From positions 27,894-91,893 of the forward strand of contig DASYYZ010000033.1 in assembly GCA_035946735.1 (NCBI GenBank): a stretch of 64,000 bases of DNA. Direction: 5' to 3'. The stretch comes from Gp13-AA77 sp035946735 (GTDB lineage Bacteria; Acidobacteriota; Terriglobia; UBA7540). Positions 52,953 to 60,949 of the stretch are shown here, one piece after another. The notes under the pieces were generated by a model. That model had not been told where the DNA came from. It did not search any database and saw only the letters and a program-made list of their open reading frames with translations. The translations under genes and the position numbers were made by a program. Each line of letters begins with the position of its first letter. The first letter of the stretch is position 1.

Positions 52953-54089
52953 TCACTCGTCTTTCTGGGCTGCTTTCCCTATGGCCCCCTGCATCCTTTC
53001 TCTCGTCTCGCTTTCCAGCGTCTGGATGACGCTGAGTTCGGATTTGCGTTTCTCTTCGTCATGGAGCTGGGTGTAAACCTGTACGAGCAGCACGTGGGGC
53101 GCCGGTGAATGTGGATCGGCGTCAACAGCCCGCGAGAGCGCTCGCTGTGCTTCCTCAGTCTGTCCCAGTTGTAGGTAGCATTTTCCGAGTTCCAGTTGAC
53201 CTTTCATGAAGGTTGGATCACCGTTCACTGCGACACGAAGGAACGGAAGCGCCTCTTCGGCCTTCCCGTTATGTAACAGAATTTGACCCAGCATGTAATT
53301 CGCGGGTGGGTTGTCAGGATCTTCTTTAAGGCCCAGCCTGAGCTCGGGCTCGGCTTCGACGGGTTTGTCCATCTTGTAGTAAGTTTGGCCGAGCGCAAAG
53401 TGCAGCCCTGGAAAGTCCGGCTGCTTTTTCAGGGCTTGCTCATACCTCTTGATCGCATCCTGGTACCGCAGGTCATCGGCGTCTGCTTCCGCTCGCAGAA
53501 CTTCGAGCAAAACAGAATCAGGATCAATTGTCTCCAGTTGCTTATAAGCATGCAGGGCCAGGGAGCGATAGAGGCTTGCCAATTCGAACCATACTCTGGT
53601 GTCCTTAGGATCCTGTCGGGTCAGGGTTTGATAATGTTGAACGGCCTCGCCCTCCCTGCCCAGGGCCAGCAGGGCTTTTGCCGCGTATAAGTGAGCTCGA
53701 CGATACTCAGGGTGAAACTTCAACTCCTGGTCGAAGTATTCAAGCGCCTTGTTGTAGTCGTTGTACCCCAAATACGAAACTCCCAGGTAGAAGTTCGTTT
53801 CCGGATATTGGGGGTTCAGCGCTAAAACTCTCTGGAACGTTTGAATGGACTCGGCGAACTTGAGCTGGGTCTGATACATGACCCCGAGGCGCTCGAGTAT
53901 CTCCGGATGGTCGGGAAATGCACTCGAAGCCTGCAGATAAATTTTTATGGCGCGATCGTAGTCCTGCTTTTCTTCAAGTTGCTTGGCCTCTGAAAGGAAA
54001 TTCTCCACAGTTTGAGGCGGGGCTTCCGCGAGCGATGGGAGTGCCGGCGACAGGGTAGCAGCCAGGACGAGGATTAAACACGGCGTCAT
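52953..54089 (-). CDS. Exported TPR repeat protein
   Basis: 378 residues from ATG 54089, the first Met before a good signal peptide (TPCLILVLAATLSPALPSLA); the frame extends upstream to 54206 without a signal. About nine TPR units follow, for example PDHPEILERLGVMYQTQLKF, LALNPQYPETNFYLGVSYLG and LREDPDNPPANYMLGQIL-like (LKEDPDNPPANYMLGQILLH). It is a periplasmic protein-interaction scaffold with no enzyme domain. It lies 349 bases downstream of the fourth TonB receptor on the same strand, like the tight receptor-TPR pair at 3328-8601. It converges with the cytochrome gene. Confidence 0.82.
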   Translation of the reverse strand: MTPCLILVLAATLSPALPSLAEAPPQTVENFLSEAKQLEEKQDYDRAIKIYLQASSAFPDHPEILERLGVMYQTQLKFAESIQTFQRVLALNPQYPETNFYLGVSYLGYNDYNKALEYFDQELKFHPEYRRAHLYAAKALLALGREGEAVQHYQTLTRQDPKDTRVWFELASLYRSLALHAYKQLETIDPDSVLLEVLRAEADADDLRYQDAIKRYEQALKKQPDFPGLHFALGQTYYKMDKPVEAEPELRLGLKEDPDNPPANYMLGQILLHNGKAEEALPFLRVAVNGDPTFMKGQLELGKCYLQLGQTEEAQRALSRAVDADPHSPAPHVLLVQVYTQLHDEEKRKSELSVIQTLESETRERMQGAIGKAAQKDE

Positions 54090-54438
54090 CGGGTCATGAC
54101 GAGGTCCGGATCTGTTTCGAAAGCGGACCTGGCCGGACGGCCATGAAGTGGCCATTGGCAACGCACGCTGCCAGGCTTTAATGAGATAGTGCGTTTCGCG
54201 TTCCATCTGCCAGCCTCAAGAAGAGACCCCGATTTTGCGTCTCGATGCGACTCACGCGGGAAATCAAACGTTCGCTGGTCGTGTACGGGGAAGCCGACGG
54301 GGCAGATCGCGGGGACGCAAGGAATAGGCGCTAAACGACAGCTCAAGCGATTCCATGAAATGGCGACCGGGAAAGCATTCTCTCCCCGGCGGCCTTCCAC
54401 TTGCCGTCATGCAACACGTACCAAGTTGACTCTCTATC
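54090..54438. other. Gap between TonB receptor and TPR gene, nothing recognised
   Basis: About 350 bases. The upstream extension of the TPR frame covers part of it. No promoter, terminator or other gene signature was identified. Confidence 0.35.
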
Positions 54439-57400
54439 TCACCACGACATGTGCGCCCCGAACTGGAAACGGCGCATCGGGAAGCCGGGCTCCAGGCTGG
54501 TAATCACCGGGCCGGCAGAGGAGTCTACCGTAGTGCCTATCCAGGTTGCGTTCTGGGGACTTCCAAGGTTCGTCAGATTAAAGACGTTGAAGCTCTCAAC
54601 GCGGATCTGAATGGTCGTCCTTTCACGATTCAAGAAAGTCGAGAGATCAAAGTCCTTCCATAGAGCGAAGTCCGCGTTCGTAACCCCGGGGCCTCTAAGC
54701 GAGCCAGGCCCTGCATCCCCGATTTGAAATGCGTTGGGCTCGGTGTAACAGGCAGGGTTATACCACTCGTTCCGATTGCGTCCGCCCGGCACGTTGGCGG
54801 GATTGCAACCCGGAACCATGTTAGGCCTCTGAGTTATGTTGGCGTTAATGGGTGCGCTGGAATACGGGGTCAGCGATCCGCCTGATTCGAGGACGGTGGT
54901 TCCGCTAAACTCCCAACCTCCCAGCGCGGCCTGCAGCACTGGGCTCGCGCTAGAGCCCCAACGCTGCCCTTTTCCGTAAGGGAGAATGATAGTGTGTCCC
55001 AACGTAAAGGTGGCGGCACGCTCGACGACGCCAATATTGCTCATGCCCGGACCGTAGTCCAGTCGACTGTCAAAGGGATCGTCCGTGTTGTACCCCAAGG
55101 CCTTTTGCCAGGTGAAGTTTGCCGTAAAGGCCAAGTTCTTCGAGTAAGCCTTCCTGCCCGCAATCTGCAACGAATTGTAATTCGAATCCGAGCAGTTGCA
55201 TTCGTAAGCGATGCCCCCGGTGGTGTCATACAGAGCAGTGTAGGGTTGACGGGCCTGCAGAGTAGCTGCCGGGCCAAAATTGGCGGCATTTACATTGGGG
55301 CTCCAGGAAAGGTGCGTCCCTTTGGACCCGACGTAGGCGACGCTTACGGTGGTGTCACGGCTCAATTGGTGCTCCACCGTGAAATTCCAGGAATCCATAG
55401 TCTCCGTCTTCCAATCAAATGGGCGCGATTTCAACAACTGGCCCGGGACAGCGGGGAGGATGCCGCTAGAGGGTAGCGACGGAGGAGTGCTTGGAGGTGG
55501 ACCTTGATCGAGGGGAAACACATCCTGATAGTCGCTCGCCGGGTTAATCGTCTGCTGGGCGACAATCGGGTAAAAGCTGGTCAGGTGATAGAAGGTCGCG
55601 TCATAGCCAGAACTGAAGTAGCTTCGTCCCAGACCGGTGCGGATGACGGTCTTGTCCGTCAATTGATACGCAATGCCCAAGCGGGGGGCAAAGTCAGTAT
55701 TCGGAGTGTAGACGCCTGTGCTGGAGGGGACATTCCCCAAGCCGCCCAGCAGAATATTGCCTGTGGCCAGATCAAAATTGGCAATCCCGCCTGGTCTGCC
55801 TGGAGTCACCGGCGTGTACTTATCCCAACGGAGTCCCAAACTAAGCGTGAGTTTCTTGGTGGCGTGCCAGGTGTCCTGGCCATAAATACCCCAGCGCGTC
55901 TGGCGCTCCTCGGGGAACTGGGTAAAGATGGCGCGGTCAAATTCGTTGGGCATCCCGAGGAGGAACGTCGCCATCCCCAACCCTGAGTTGGTTATACCCG
56001 GTACTCCCGTGATGGTTTGGTTGAAATTGAAGTTGCCGCGTGAACTGGCGTTCACCGACTCGAAATTAAAACGCTCCCGCACCACGTCCAGGCCGAACCG
56101 GACCTGATGCGCACCGTGCATCCAGGACCAGTTGTCGATACCTTCGATGTTCGTGGTGCGATCAAATCGGGGAATACCGACTCCGGAAGTGATTCCCATA
56201 GTCCATGAACCCACCGGACCCGCGACGGTGATTCCAGCAAGCCCGTCGCTCAAGGGATCGCCCGTGTTGATGTTCGGAATACCAACCTTGTTGTTCGTTT
56301 CGAGTGCGGAATCCGCCTGCAAGGCGTCCAAACGAAAGCGACTGATCCCAAAGCGAGCTTCGGTCAGCAAAGTCCCGCCAAAAGTATGGGTCCAGTTGAC
56401 TGCACTCTGCTGCTCGGTGGTATTGGCGATCTCAGGACTGAGCGAGCCTCCGCTCGGTCCGCCCGCCTCGACCCCAAACAGCGGGGGGTTCGAGAGATAC
56501 GTCTTAAAGATGCTGTAACGGGCAAAGAACTTATCTTTCTCCGAGAGATCGATGTCACCCCTCGTGTCGGTCTGCCACTGGTTGAAAACCTCGTGGAGAT
56601 TGCCCACATAATTGTTGTCCGTGGCGCCGGCGCCGCCGGTGTTAGGCATCGGCAAGATGGCCAGCAGGTTCTGAGCGACAGGATCAATTCGGCTTGGGGG
56701 AATAACGTTCGCGACTCCGTTATAGGAGAATTGCTGCCGCCCCAGGAACGTGGTTGGATTTCCCGTGGTGGGGTCGTAAATGGGGTAGGTCGAGGCAAGT
56801 GAGCTGAAATCCCCTGTCCGGAAAGCTTCATTCGGCACCGTGGCGATCAGCGAGGAGCCCTGGCGGAGCCGGTTCCATTGCATTGCCCCAAAGAGAAAAA
56901 CTTTGTCCTTCTTGACCGGACCACCCGCGCTGTAGCCCCATTGATTGAAATTAGAAGGAGCAACTCCCAGACCCTTCCCGTTGGGCCCCGTCCCTGCAAT
57001 TTTCTCTGTGAGGGGGTCGGCCGCGAAAGTGTCGCTGTTCCGGTTGTAGTAGAACGCGGACCCGTGCAACTGGTTTGTACCGGACTTGGTGATGTACTGG
57101 GCCACCATCCCGGCGGTCTGGCCGAACTCCGGATCGTAGTCCGCAGTGGTGATCTTCATTTCTTGCACGCTATCCTGAATGGGGACAATGACTTGGACCC
57201 CGGCGAAGCCATACGCGACATCGGAGACTCCGTCCAGCGTGTAGGTTTGAGCTCCTGACCATGTGCCATTTACGAATACGCGGTTATTTTGGCTGGGATT
57301 TTCGCCCTCCCCCATTTGGAAAGTGTCTTTGACCGCCCCCGGCACCAGTGTGAACAATTGGGTCACATTTTGGCCGTCGATTGGCAAGGCTTCCACTTCT

Positions 57401-57831
57401 CGCGCCGTGAATGACCGGGAGACGTCAGTTTTTTCGGTTTCGAGTGCGGCCACCTGGGCTTCTACAGTAACTTGCTGAGATACTTGCCCCAACTCCAGTT
57501 TGGCGTCGGTTCGCGCGGTGGCGCCTACCTCCAATTGCACGTCTCGCTGGGTGAAGGTCTTGAATCCCTGCGCTTCCACGCTGATCGTGTAAGTTCCTGG
57601 GAGAAGATTAGTGATCAGGTACAGTCCGGCAGCATCGCTGGTGCGCGATGTGGCCACGTTAGGGCCCACTTGGGTCGCCGTGACCTTGGCGTTAGGGATG
57701 GCGGCGCCGGAGGGGTCCGTTACATACCCCGTTATGGACCCCGTCACCGCTTGACCAGAGGCAGGTGGGCCAGAATAGAAAACCATCGTTCCCAGGACCC
57801 AAAGGAGCGCGATTGTTGGCAGCCTTCTCAT
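54439..57831 (-). CDS. TonB-dependent receptor, Oar-like
   Basis: 1130 residues from ATG 57831, with GGAGGG 8 bases upstream; a longer frame starts at 57864. A signal peptide (RRLPTIALLWVLGTMVF ... ASGQ) and a CarboxypepD_reg domain (TGSITGYVTDPSGAAIPNA ... LPGTYTISVEAQGF) are followed by a plug with EVEALPIDGQNVTQLFTLVPG and GGMVAQYITKSGTNQLHG-like sequence (MVAQYITKSGTNQLHGSAFY). The barrel ends FGAHMSW, so Trp replaces the usual terminal Phe. Its role is import of an unknown large substrate. Co-location with the TPR, cytochrome and redoxin-fusion genes makes it the probable outer-membrane component of that block. Confidence 0.92.
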   Translation of the reverse strand: MRRLPTIALLWVLGTMVFYSGPPASGQAVTGSITGYVTDPSGAAIPNAKVTATQVGPNVATSRTSDAAGLYLITNLLPGTYTISVEAQGFKTFTQRDVQLEVGATARTDAKLELGQVSQQVTVEAQVAALETEKTDVSRSFTAREVEALPIDGQNVTQLFTLVPGAVKDTFQMGEGENPSQNNRVFVNGTWSGAQTYTLDGVSDVAYGFAGVQVIVPIQDSVQEMKITTADYDPEFGQTAGMVAQYITKSGTNQLHGSAFYYNRNSDTFAADPLTEKIAGTGPNGKGLGVAPSNFNQWGYSAGGPVKKDKVFLFGAMQWNRLRQGSSLIATVPNEAFRTGDFSSLASTYPIYDPTTGNPTTFLGRQQFSYNGVANVIPPSRIDPVAQNLLAILPMPNTGGAGATDNNYVGNLHEVFNQWQTDTRGDIDLSEKDKFFARYSIFKTYLSNPPLFGVEAGGPSGGSLSPEIANTTEQQSAVNWTHTFGGTLLTEARFGISRFRLDALQADSALETNNKVGIPNINTGDPLSDGLAGITVAGPVGSWTMGITSGVGIPRFDRTTNIEGIDNWSWMHGAHQVRFGLDVVRERFNFESVNASSRGNFNFNQTITGVPGITNSGLGMATFLLGMPNEFDRAIFTQFPEERQTRWGIYGQDTWHATKKLTLSLGLRWDKYTPVTPGRPGGIANFDLATGNILLGGLGNVPSSTGVYTPNTDFAPRLGIAYQLTDKTVIRTGLGRSYFSSGYDATFYHLTSFYPIVAQQTINPASDYQDVFPLDQGPPPSTPPSLPSSGILPAVPGQLLKSRPFDWKTETMDSWNFTVEHQLSRDTTVSVAYVGSKGTHLSWSPNVNAANFGPAATLQARQPYTALYDTTGGIAYECNCSDSNYNSLQIAGRKAYSKNLAFTANFTWQKALGYNTDDPFDSRLDYGPGMSNIGVVERAATFTLGHTIILPYGKGQRWGSSASPVLQAALGGWEFSGTTVLESGGSLTPYSSAPINANITQRPNMVPGCNPANVPGGRNRNEWYNPACYTEPNAFQIGDAGPGSLRGPGVTNADFALWKDFDLSTFLNRERTTIQIRVESFNVFNLTNLGSPQNATWIGTTVDSSAGPVITSLEPGFPMRRFQFGAHMSW

Positions 57832-57923
57832 GTTCGTTCCCTCCGGAACAGCAATAACGAACACCGTAACGTGACTCGGGGGCTCAATCCGAGCCTGCCG
57901 GGCGCGTTTAATGGCGCTCCTTC

Positions 57924-57950
57924 GTTATCACACAGTCGTGTATCTGTCAA
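57924..57950 (-). promoter_or_regulatory. Probable promoter of the fourth TonB receptor with palindrome
   Basis: On the minus strand TTGACA (complement of 57945-57950) is a perfect -35 box, followed after 15 bases by GATAAC (complement of 57924-57929), a moderate -10. The spacer contains ACAC-GACT-GTGT (complement of 57930-57941), a symmetric motif that could be an operator. The rest of 57832-58368 shows only the ribosome site of the FG-GAP gene. Confidence 0.4.
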
Positions 57951-58368
57951 GAATATATTGAGAGGCTTTCGCCAGGCGATGTCGAGTGACGGAAGGGTGT
58001 GCACCAGCCTCGGGCTGCCTCCGATTCTAAAGGGGCTTCCATTATCTATGACTTTTAATAAGGTGTGCAACTTCTGCACAAAGGCGTTCAAAGAACGACA
58101 CCAAGGCCGGTTTCTGATGCAGGTTGGGCGTTCAGAGGGATACAATCCGAGCGCAGCGACTCCCTCGCCTCGGGCCTACAACGACGGAGGGGAGCGGGTA
58201 GCGTCACCTCCCGCCGGCTTTCCGGAGTTGACTGGCCCGCCATCCTTATCAAAGCTGACAACCTCCAATCACGGCGCAGATAAAGGTTGACCCAGGGGGG
58301 TAGTAGGGTCTTATGACGTATACTACGGCAACCGTCCAGACAAGGGGACAGAGAGTAGGAGGAGAACG

Positions 58369-60264
58369 ATGCGAAAGATCAGCGGGCGATTCGGCTCGGT
58401 ACCGGGCCTTTTATGGATGCTTATTGGAATAACGGTTTGGGGGAGCAACAGCGGCGGTGGCAAGCCGGTTACGGCCACGGCGATTTCGAGTTTGCCGGTG
58501 GAAGCGCAAGCCGGTATCTCAGCGGCGGTCGGGCGCGACCTGTCCGATTATCAAGTCCGGCAGAACGGTCCGCGCTTTGAGGCGTCGAGTCTCAAGCGGA
58601 AGCTGACCGCCGGTTTCACCGCGACGGGCGTTGAAGTGCGCAGCGGCGGCACGCTCTGGAAACTGGCGCTGCAACGGTACGGCTACAGCGAGGCTCTTCG
58701 ACCCGTGACCGATGCTGCTCCGCACGCCAGCGCCAATCGAATTGAGTACCGGCGGGGCGCGTTGACGGAATGGTACGTGAACGGCCCCGCCGGCATCGAG
58801 CAGGGCTTCACGTTCAACGAGCGGCCGCACGTGGAGCGCGATGATGCGCTGACGGAGCCCCTTACCATAGCGCTGGCGCTCAACGGAGGTCTGAGAACGG
58901 CGCTGGATTACGGCCGCAGGGCGGTGACGCTGACCGGCCCGGCGGGAACGCTTGGCCTCCGCTATTCCGGTCTGCAGGCGGAGGACGCCACAGGTCGCGA
59001 TCTTCCGGCCTGGATGGAGGTGCAAGAGGCTCGCTTGCTCATCCACGTGGACGATTCTCTCGCTTCCTATCCTGTTGTCATCGATCCGTTGATGCAGCTT
59101 GCCGAGCTAACTGGCTCGGACGCGAGCGCCGGATGGCAAGTGGGTAGCGCAGTGGCCGTCAGCGGGAATACTATCGTGGTGGGAGCGTGCGGGGGAGGCA
59201 GCGATTTCCAGGGCACCGCCTACGTGTTCGTCAAACCTCTAACCGGCTGGAAGAACATGACCCAAACCGCCGAGCTCACGCCTTCGGACGGAGCAACCTC
59301 CGATGATTTTGGCTGCTCGGCGGCCATCAGCGGCAACACGGTCGTGATCGGAGCCTTTCAAGCAAACGTCGGCCAGAACAAGCTTCAGGGCGCTGCCTAC
59401 ATTTTCGTCGAGCCGGCAGGCGGCTGGACGAACATGACCGAAACCGCCAAGCTCACATCCTCCGATGGCGCAGCGAATGACGGTTTCGGCTATTCGTGCT
59501 CGATCTTTCAGAGCCTGATAGCCATCGGGGCAACTGGTCAACTGAGCGGCGACGGTGCCGTCTATGTTTACACGCGGCCGGCGTCGGGTTGGCAGACAAC
59601 TTCGGCATTCAAAGCCAAGCTGACCGCCTCAGATCTGTCTAATCCTGCCGCACTCGGTTGGTCCGTGGCCACTGATGGCAAGACTATTGTGGCCGGGGCT
59701 CCCAACAAAACCGATTTTTTTGGTGACATCTTGGGCGCGGTCTATGTCTTCGTCGTGCCGAAAGGCGGCTGGAAAAGTATGACCCAGACGGCGGAGCTGA
59801 CGGCCACGGACGGACTTTTTGAGGATTTCTTAGGAAGCTCCGTGGCGATCAGCGGGGGTACGATAGCGGCGGGGGCTCGGGAGCACGCTGCACCAGGCAA
59901 GGCCTACGTATTCCTCGAACCGCCCGGCGGTTGGATGAATATGACGCAGACGGCCGAACTGACGTCCACCGATGGGACTTCAACGGACCTGCTTGGCAAT
60001 TCCATATCCATCAATGGCTCAGGCAATGTGATCGTGGCGGGCGCTCCAAACCCAAACTTCGGCCAGTCTCAAGGGGCTGTCTATGTGTTTGTAAGGCCCG
60101 GCGGCGGCTGGGTAAACATGACTCAAAGCGCCAAACTAACTGCTTCGGACGGGCAGAATGGTAACTCGTTCGGTATCTCCGTAGCGATTACAGGCATCAC
60201 GATCGTCGCCGGAGCCTCGGGGGGCGGCCCTCCAGCCATGGCCGGTGCAGCGTACGTGTTTTAG
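58369..60264 (+). CDS. Exported FG-GAP repeat protein
   Basis: 631 residues; AGGAGG lies 6 bases before ATG 58369. A signal region (LLWMLIGITVWGSNS) and a domain of about 200 residues (RSGGTLWKLALQRYGYSEAL, EYRRGALTEWYVNGPAGIEQ, PVVIDPL) precede seven repeats of about 50-60 residues. Each repeat has the pattern TAELTxSDG...DxFG-x-SVAISGxTIVxGA...GxAYVF and ends with GGW-x-NMTQ linkers. These are FG-GAP-type blades without the usual DxDxDG calcium loops. The chain stops right after the last GAAYVF, inside a blade. It may therefore be C-terminally shortened. The role is likely adhesion or surface display. Confidence 0.8.
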   Translation: MRKISGRFGSVPGLLWMLIGITVWGSNSGGGKPVTATAISSLPVEAQAGISAAVGRDLSDYQVRQNGPRFEASSLKRKLTAGFTATGVEVRSGGTLWKLALQRYGYSEALRPVTDAAPHASANRIEYRRGALTEWYVNGPAGIEQGFTFNERPHVERDDALTEPLTIALALNGGLRTALDYGRRAVTLTGPAGTLGLRYSGLQAEDATGRDLPAWMEVQEARLLIHVDDSLASYPVVIDPLMQLAELTGSDASAGWQVGSAVAVSGNTIVVGACGGGSDFQGTAYVFVKPLTGWKNMTQTAELTPSDGATSDDFGCSAAISGNTVVIGAFQANVGQNKLQGAAYIFVEPAGGWTNMTETAKLTSSDGAANDGFGYSCSIFQSLIAIGATGQLSGDGAVYVYTRPASGWQTTSAFKAKLTASDLSNPAALGWSVATDGKTIVAGAPNKTDFFGDILGAVYVFVVPKGGWKSMTQTAELTATDGLFEDFLGSSVAISGGTIAAGAREHAAPGKAYVFLEPPGGWMNMTQTAELTSTDGTSTDLLGNSISINGSGNVIVAGAPNPNFGQSQGAVYVFVRPGGGWVNMTQSAKLTASDGQNGNSFGISVAITGITIVAGASGGGPPAMAGAAYVF

Positions 60265-60498
60265 TCCAAGGGAATGCAGAATCCGAAACCTGAAGACGGC
60301 TGGGGCGGTTTGGGCGAGCACCCGGCCTCGCTACACGCTCCGCCGGTGTCCAACTCCGCCGCACATCGGCCTCCAACTGCTCCTGCCTCGCTCGCACCCA
60401 CGTCGAATAATACTTCTCTCTGACCTTGGTTCGCTTTCTGACTGGCGTATGAGCCGTCCCGCATGGTGCATGACGACACCGACAGGGTTGTGCTGCCC
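60265..60498. other. Short non-coding stretch before the PadR promoter
   Basis: About 230 bases. A 49-codon frame beginning near 60274 has no family signature or ribosome site. Nothing else is recognised. Confidence 0.3.
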
Positions 60499-60538
60499 TT
60501 GACTTTCTGGCGCTTGTGGAATATAGGTAGAACTTCTA
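60499..60538 (+). promoter_or_regulatory. Promoter and PadR-type operator
   Basis: TTGACT (60499-60504), 17-base spacer, TATAGG (60522-60527), then the perfect palindrome TAGAA-C-TTCTA (60528-60538) covering the predicted start point near 60534. ATG of the PadR gene is 10 bases after the palindrome. A palindrome at +1 of a PadR gene is the expected autorepression site and would also control the ABC permease behind it (inference). Confidence 0.6.
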
Positions 60539-60548
60539 GGTGTTCCAT

Positions 60549-60884
60549 ATGGGCGAAGAGAAATCGGAGTTCCTCAAGGGAACCCTCGACATGCTGATCC
60601 TGAAGGTCGTGGCGCTGGGCCCGATTCACGGCTACGCCATTGCACAACGGATTCAGCAGATCAGCCGCGACTTCTTTCAACTCCAGCAAGGCTCACTTTA
60701 CCCGGCGCTGCATCGCTTGGAGGATCGAGGCTGGCTGAAGGCTGACTGGAAGACCACGGAGACAGGCCGAGACGCGAAATTTTACGGGCTCACCCCGAAA
60801 GGCCGAAAGCAGTTGGAGGCCGAGGTTGAAAATTGGGGAAAGCTGACCGATGCCGTTGCCCTGATTCTTCGAACGGCGGAGTAA
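60549..60884 (+). CDS. PadR-family transcriptional regulator
   Basis: 111 residues from ATG 60549. A winged helix reads FLKGTLDMLILKVVALGPIH, GYAIAQRIQQIS, LQQGSLYPALHRLEDRGWLK and FYGLTPKGRKQLE, the full PadR N-terminal domain, with a short C-terminal helix. In Acidobacteria such genes sit directly before ADOP-type permeases and repress them. Here the permease starts 65 bases downstream. A GTG at 60540 in the same frame is possible but lies inside the leader. Intact and of normal length. Confidence 0.93.
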   Translation: MGEEKSEFLKGTLDMLILKVVALGPIHGYAIAQRIQQISRDFFQLQQGSLYPALHRLEDRGWLKADWKTTETGRDAKFYGLTPKGRKQLEAEVENWGKLTDAVALILRTAE

Positions 60885-60949
60885 ACAGGCAATGACGAGC
60901 GAGAAGTGGCAGGGGACATAGGGCTGACCGGGCCGAAGCAGGAGGCTTT

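Noticed and set aside
60274..60423. 49-codon frame after the FG-GAP gene
   Set aside because: It has no ribosome site, and its Pro/Ala/Ser-rich composition is typical of non-coding GC-rich DNA.
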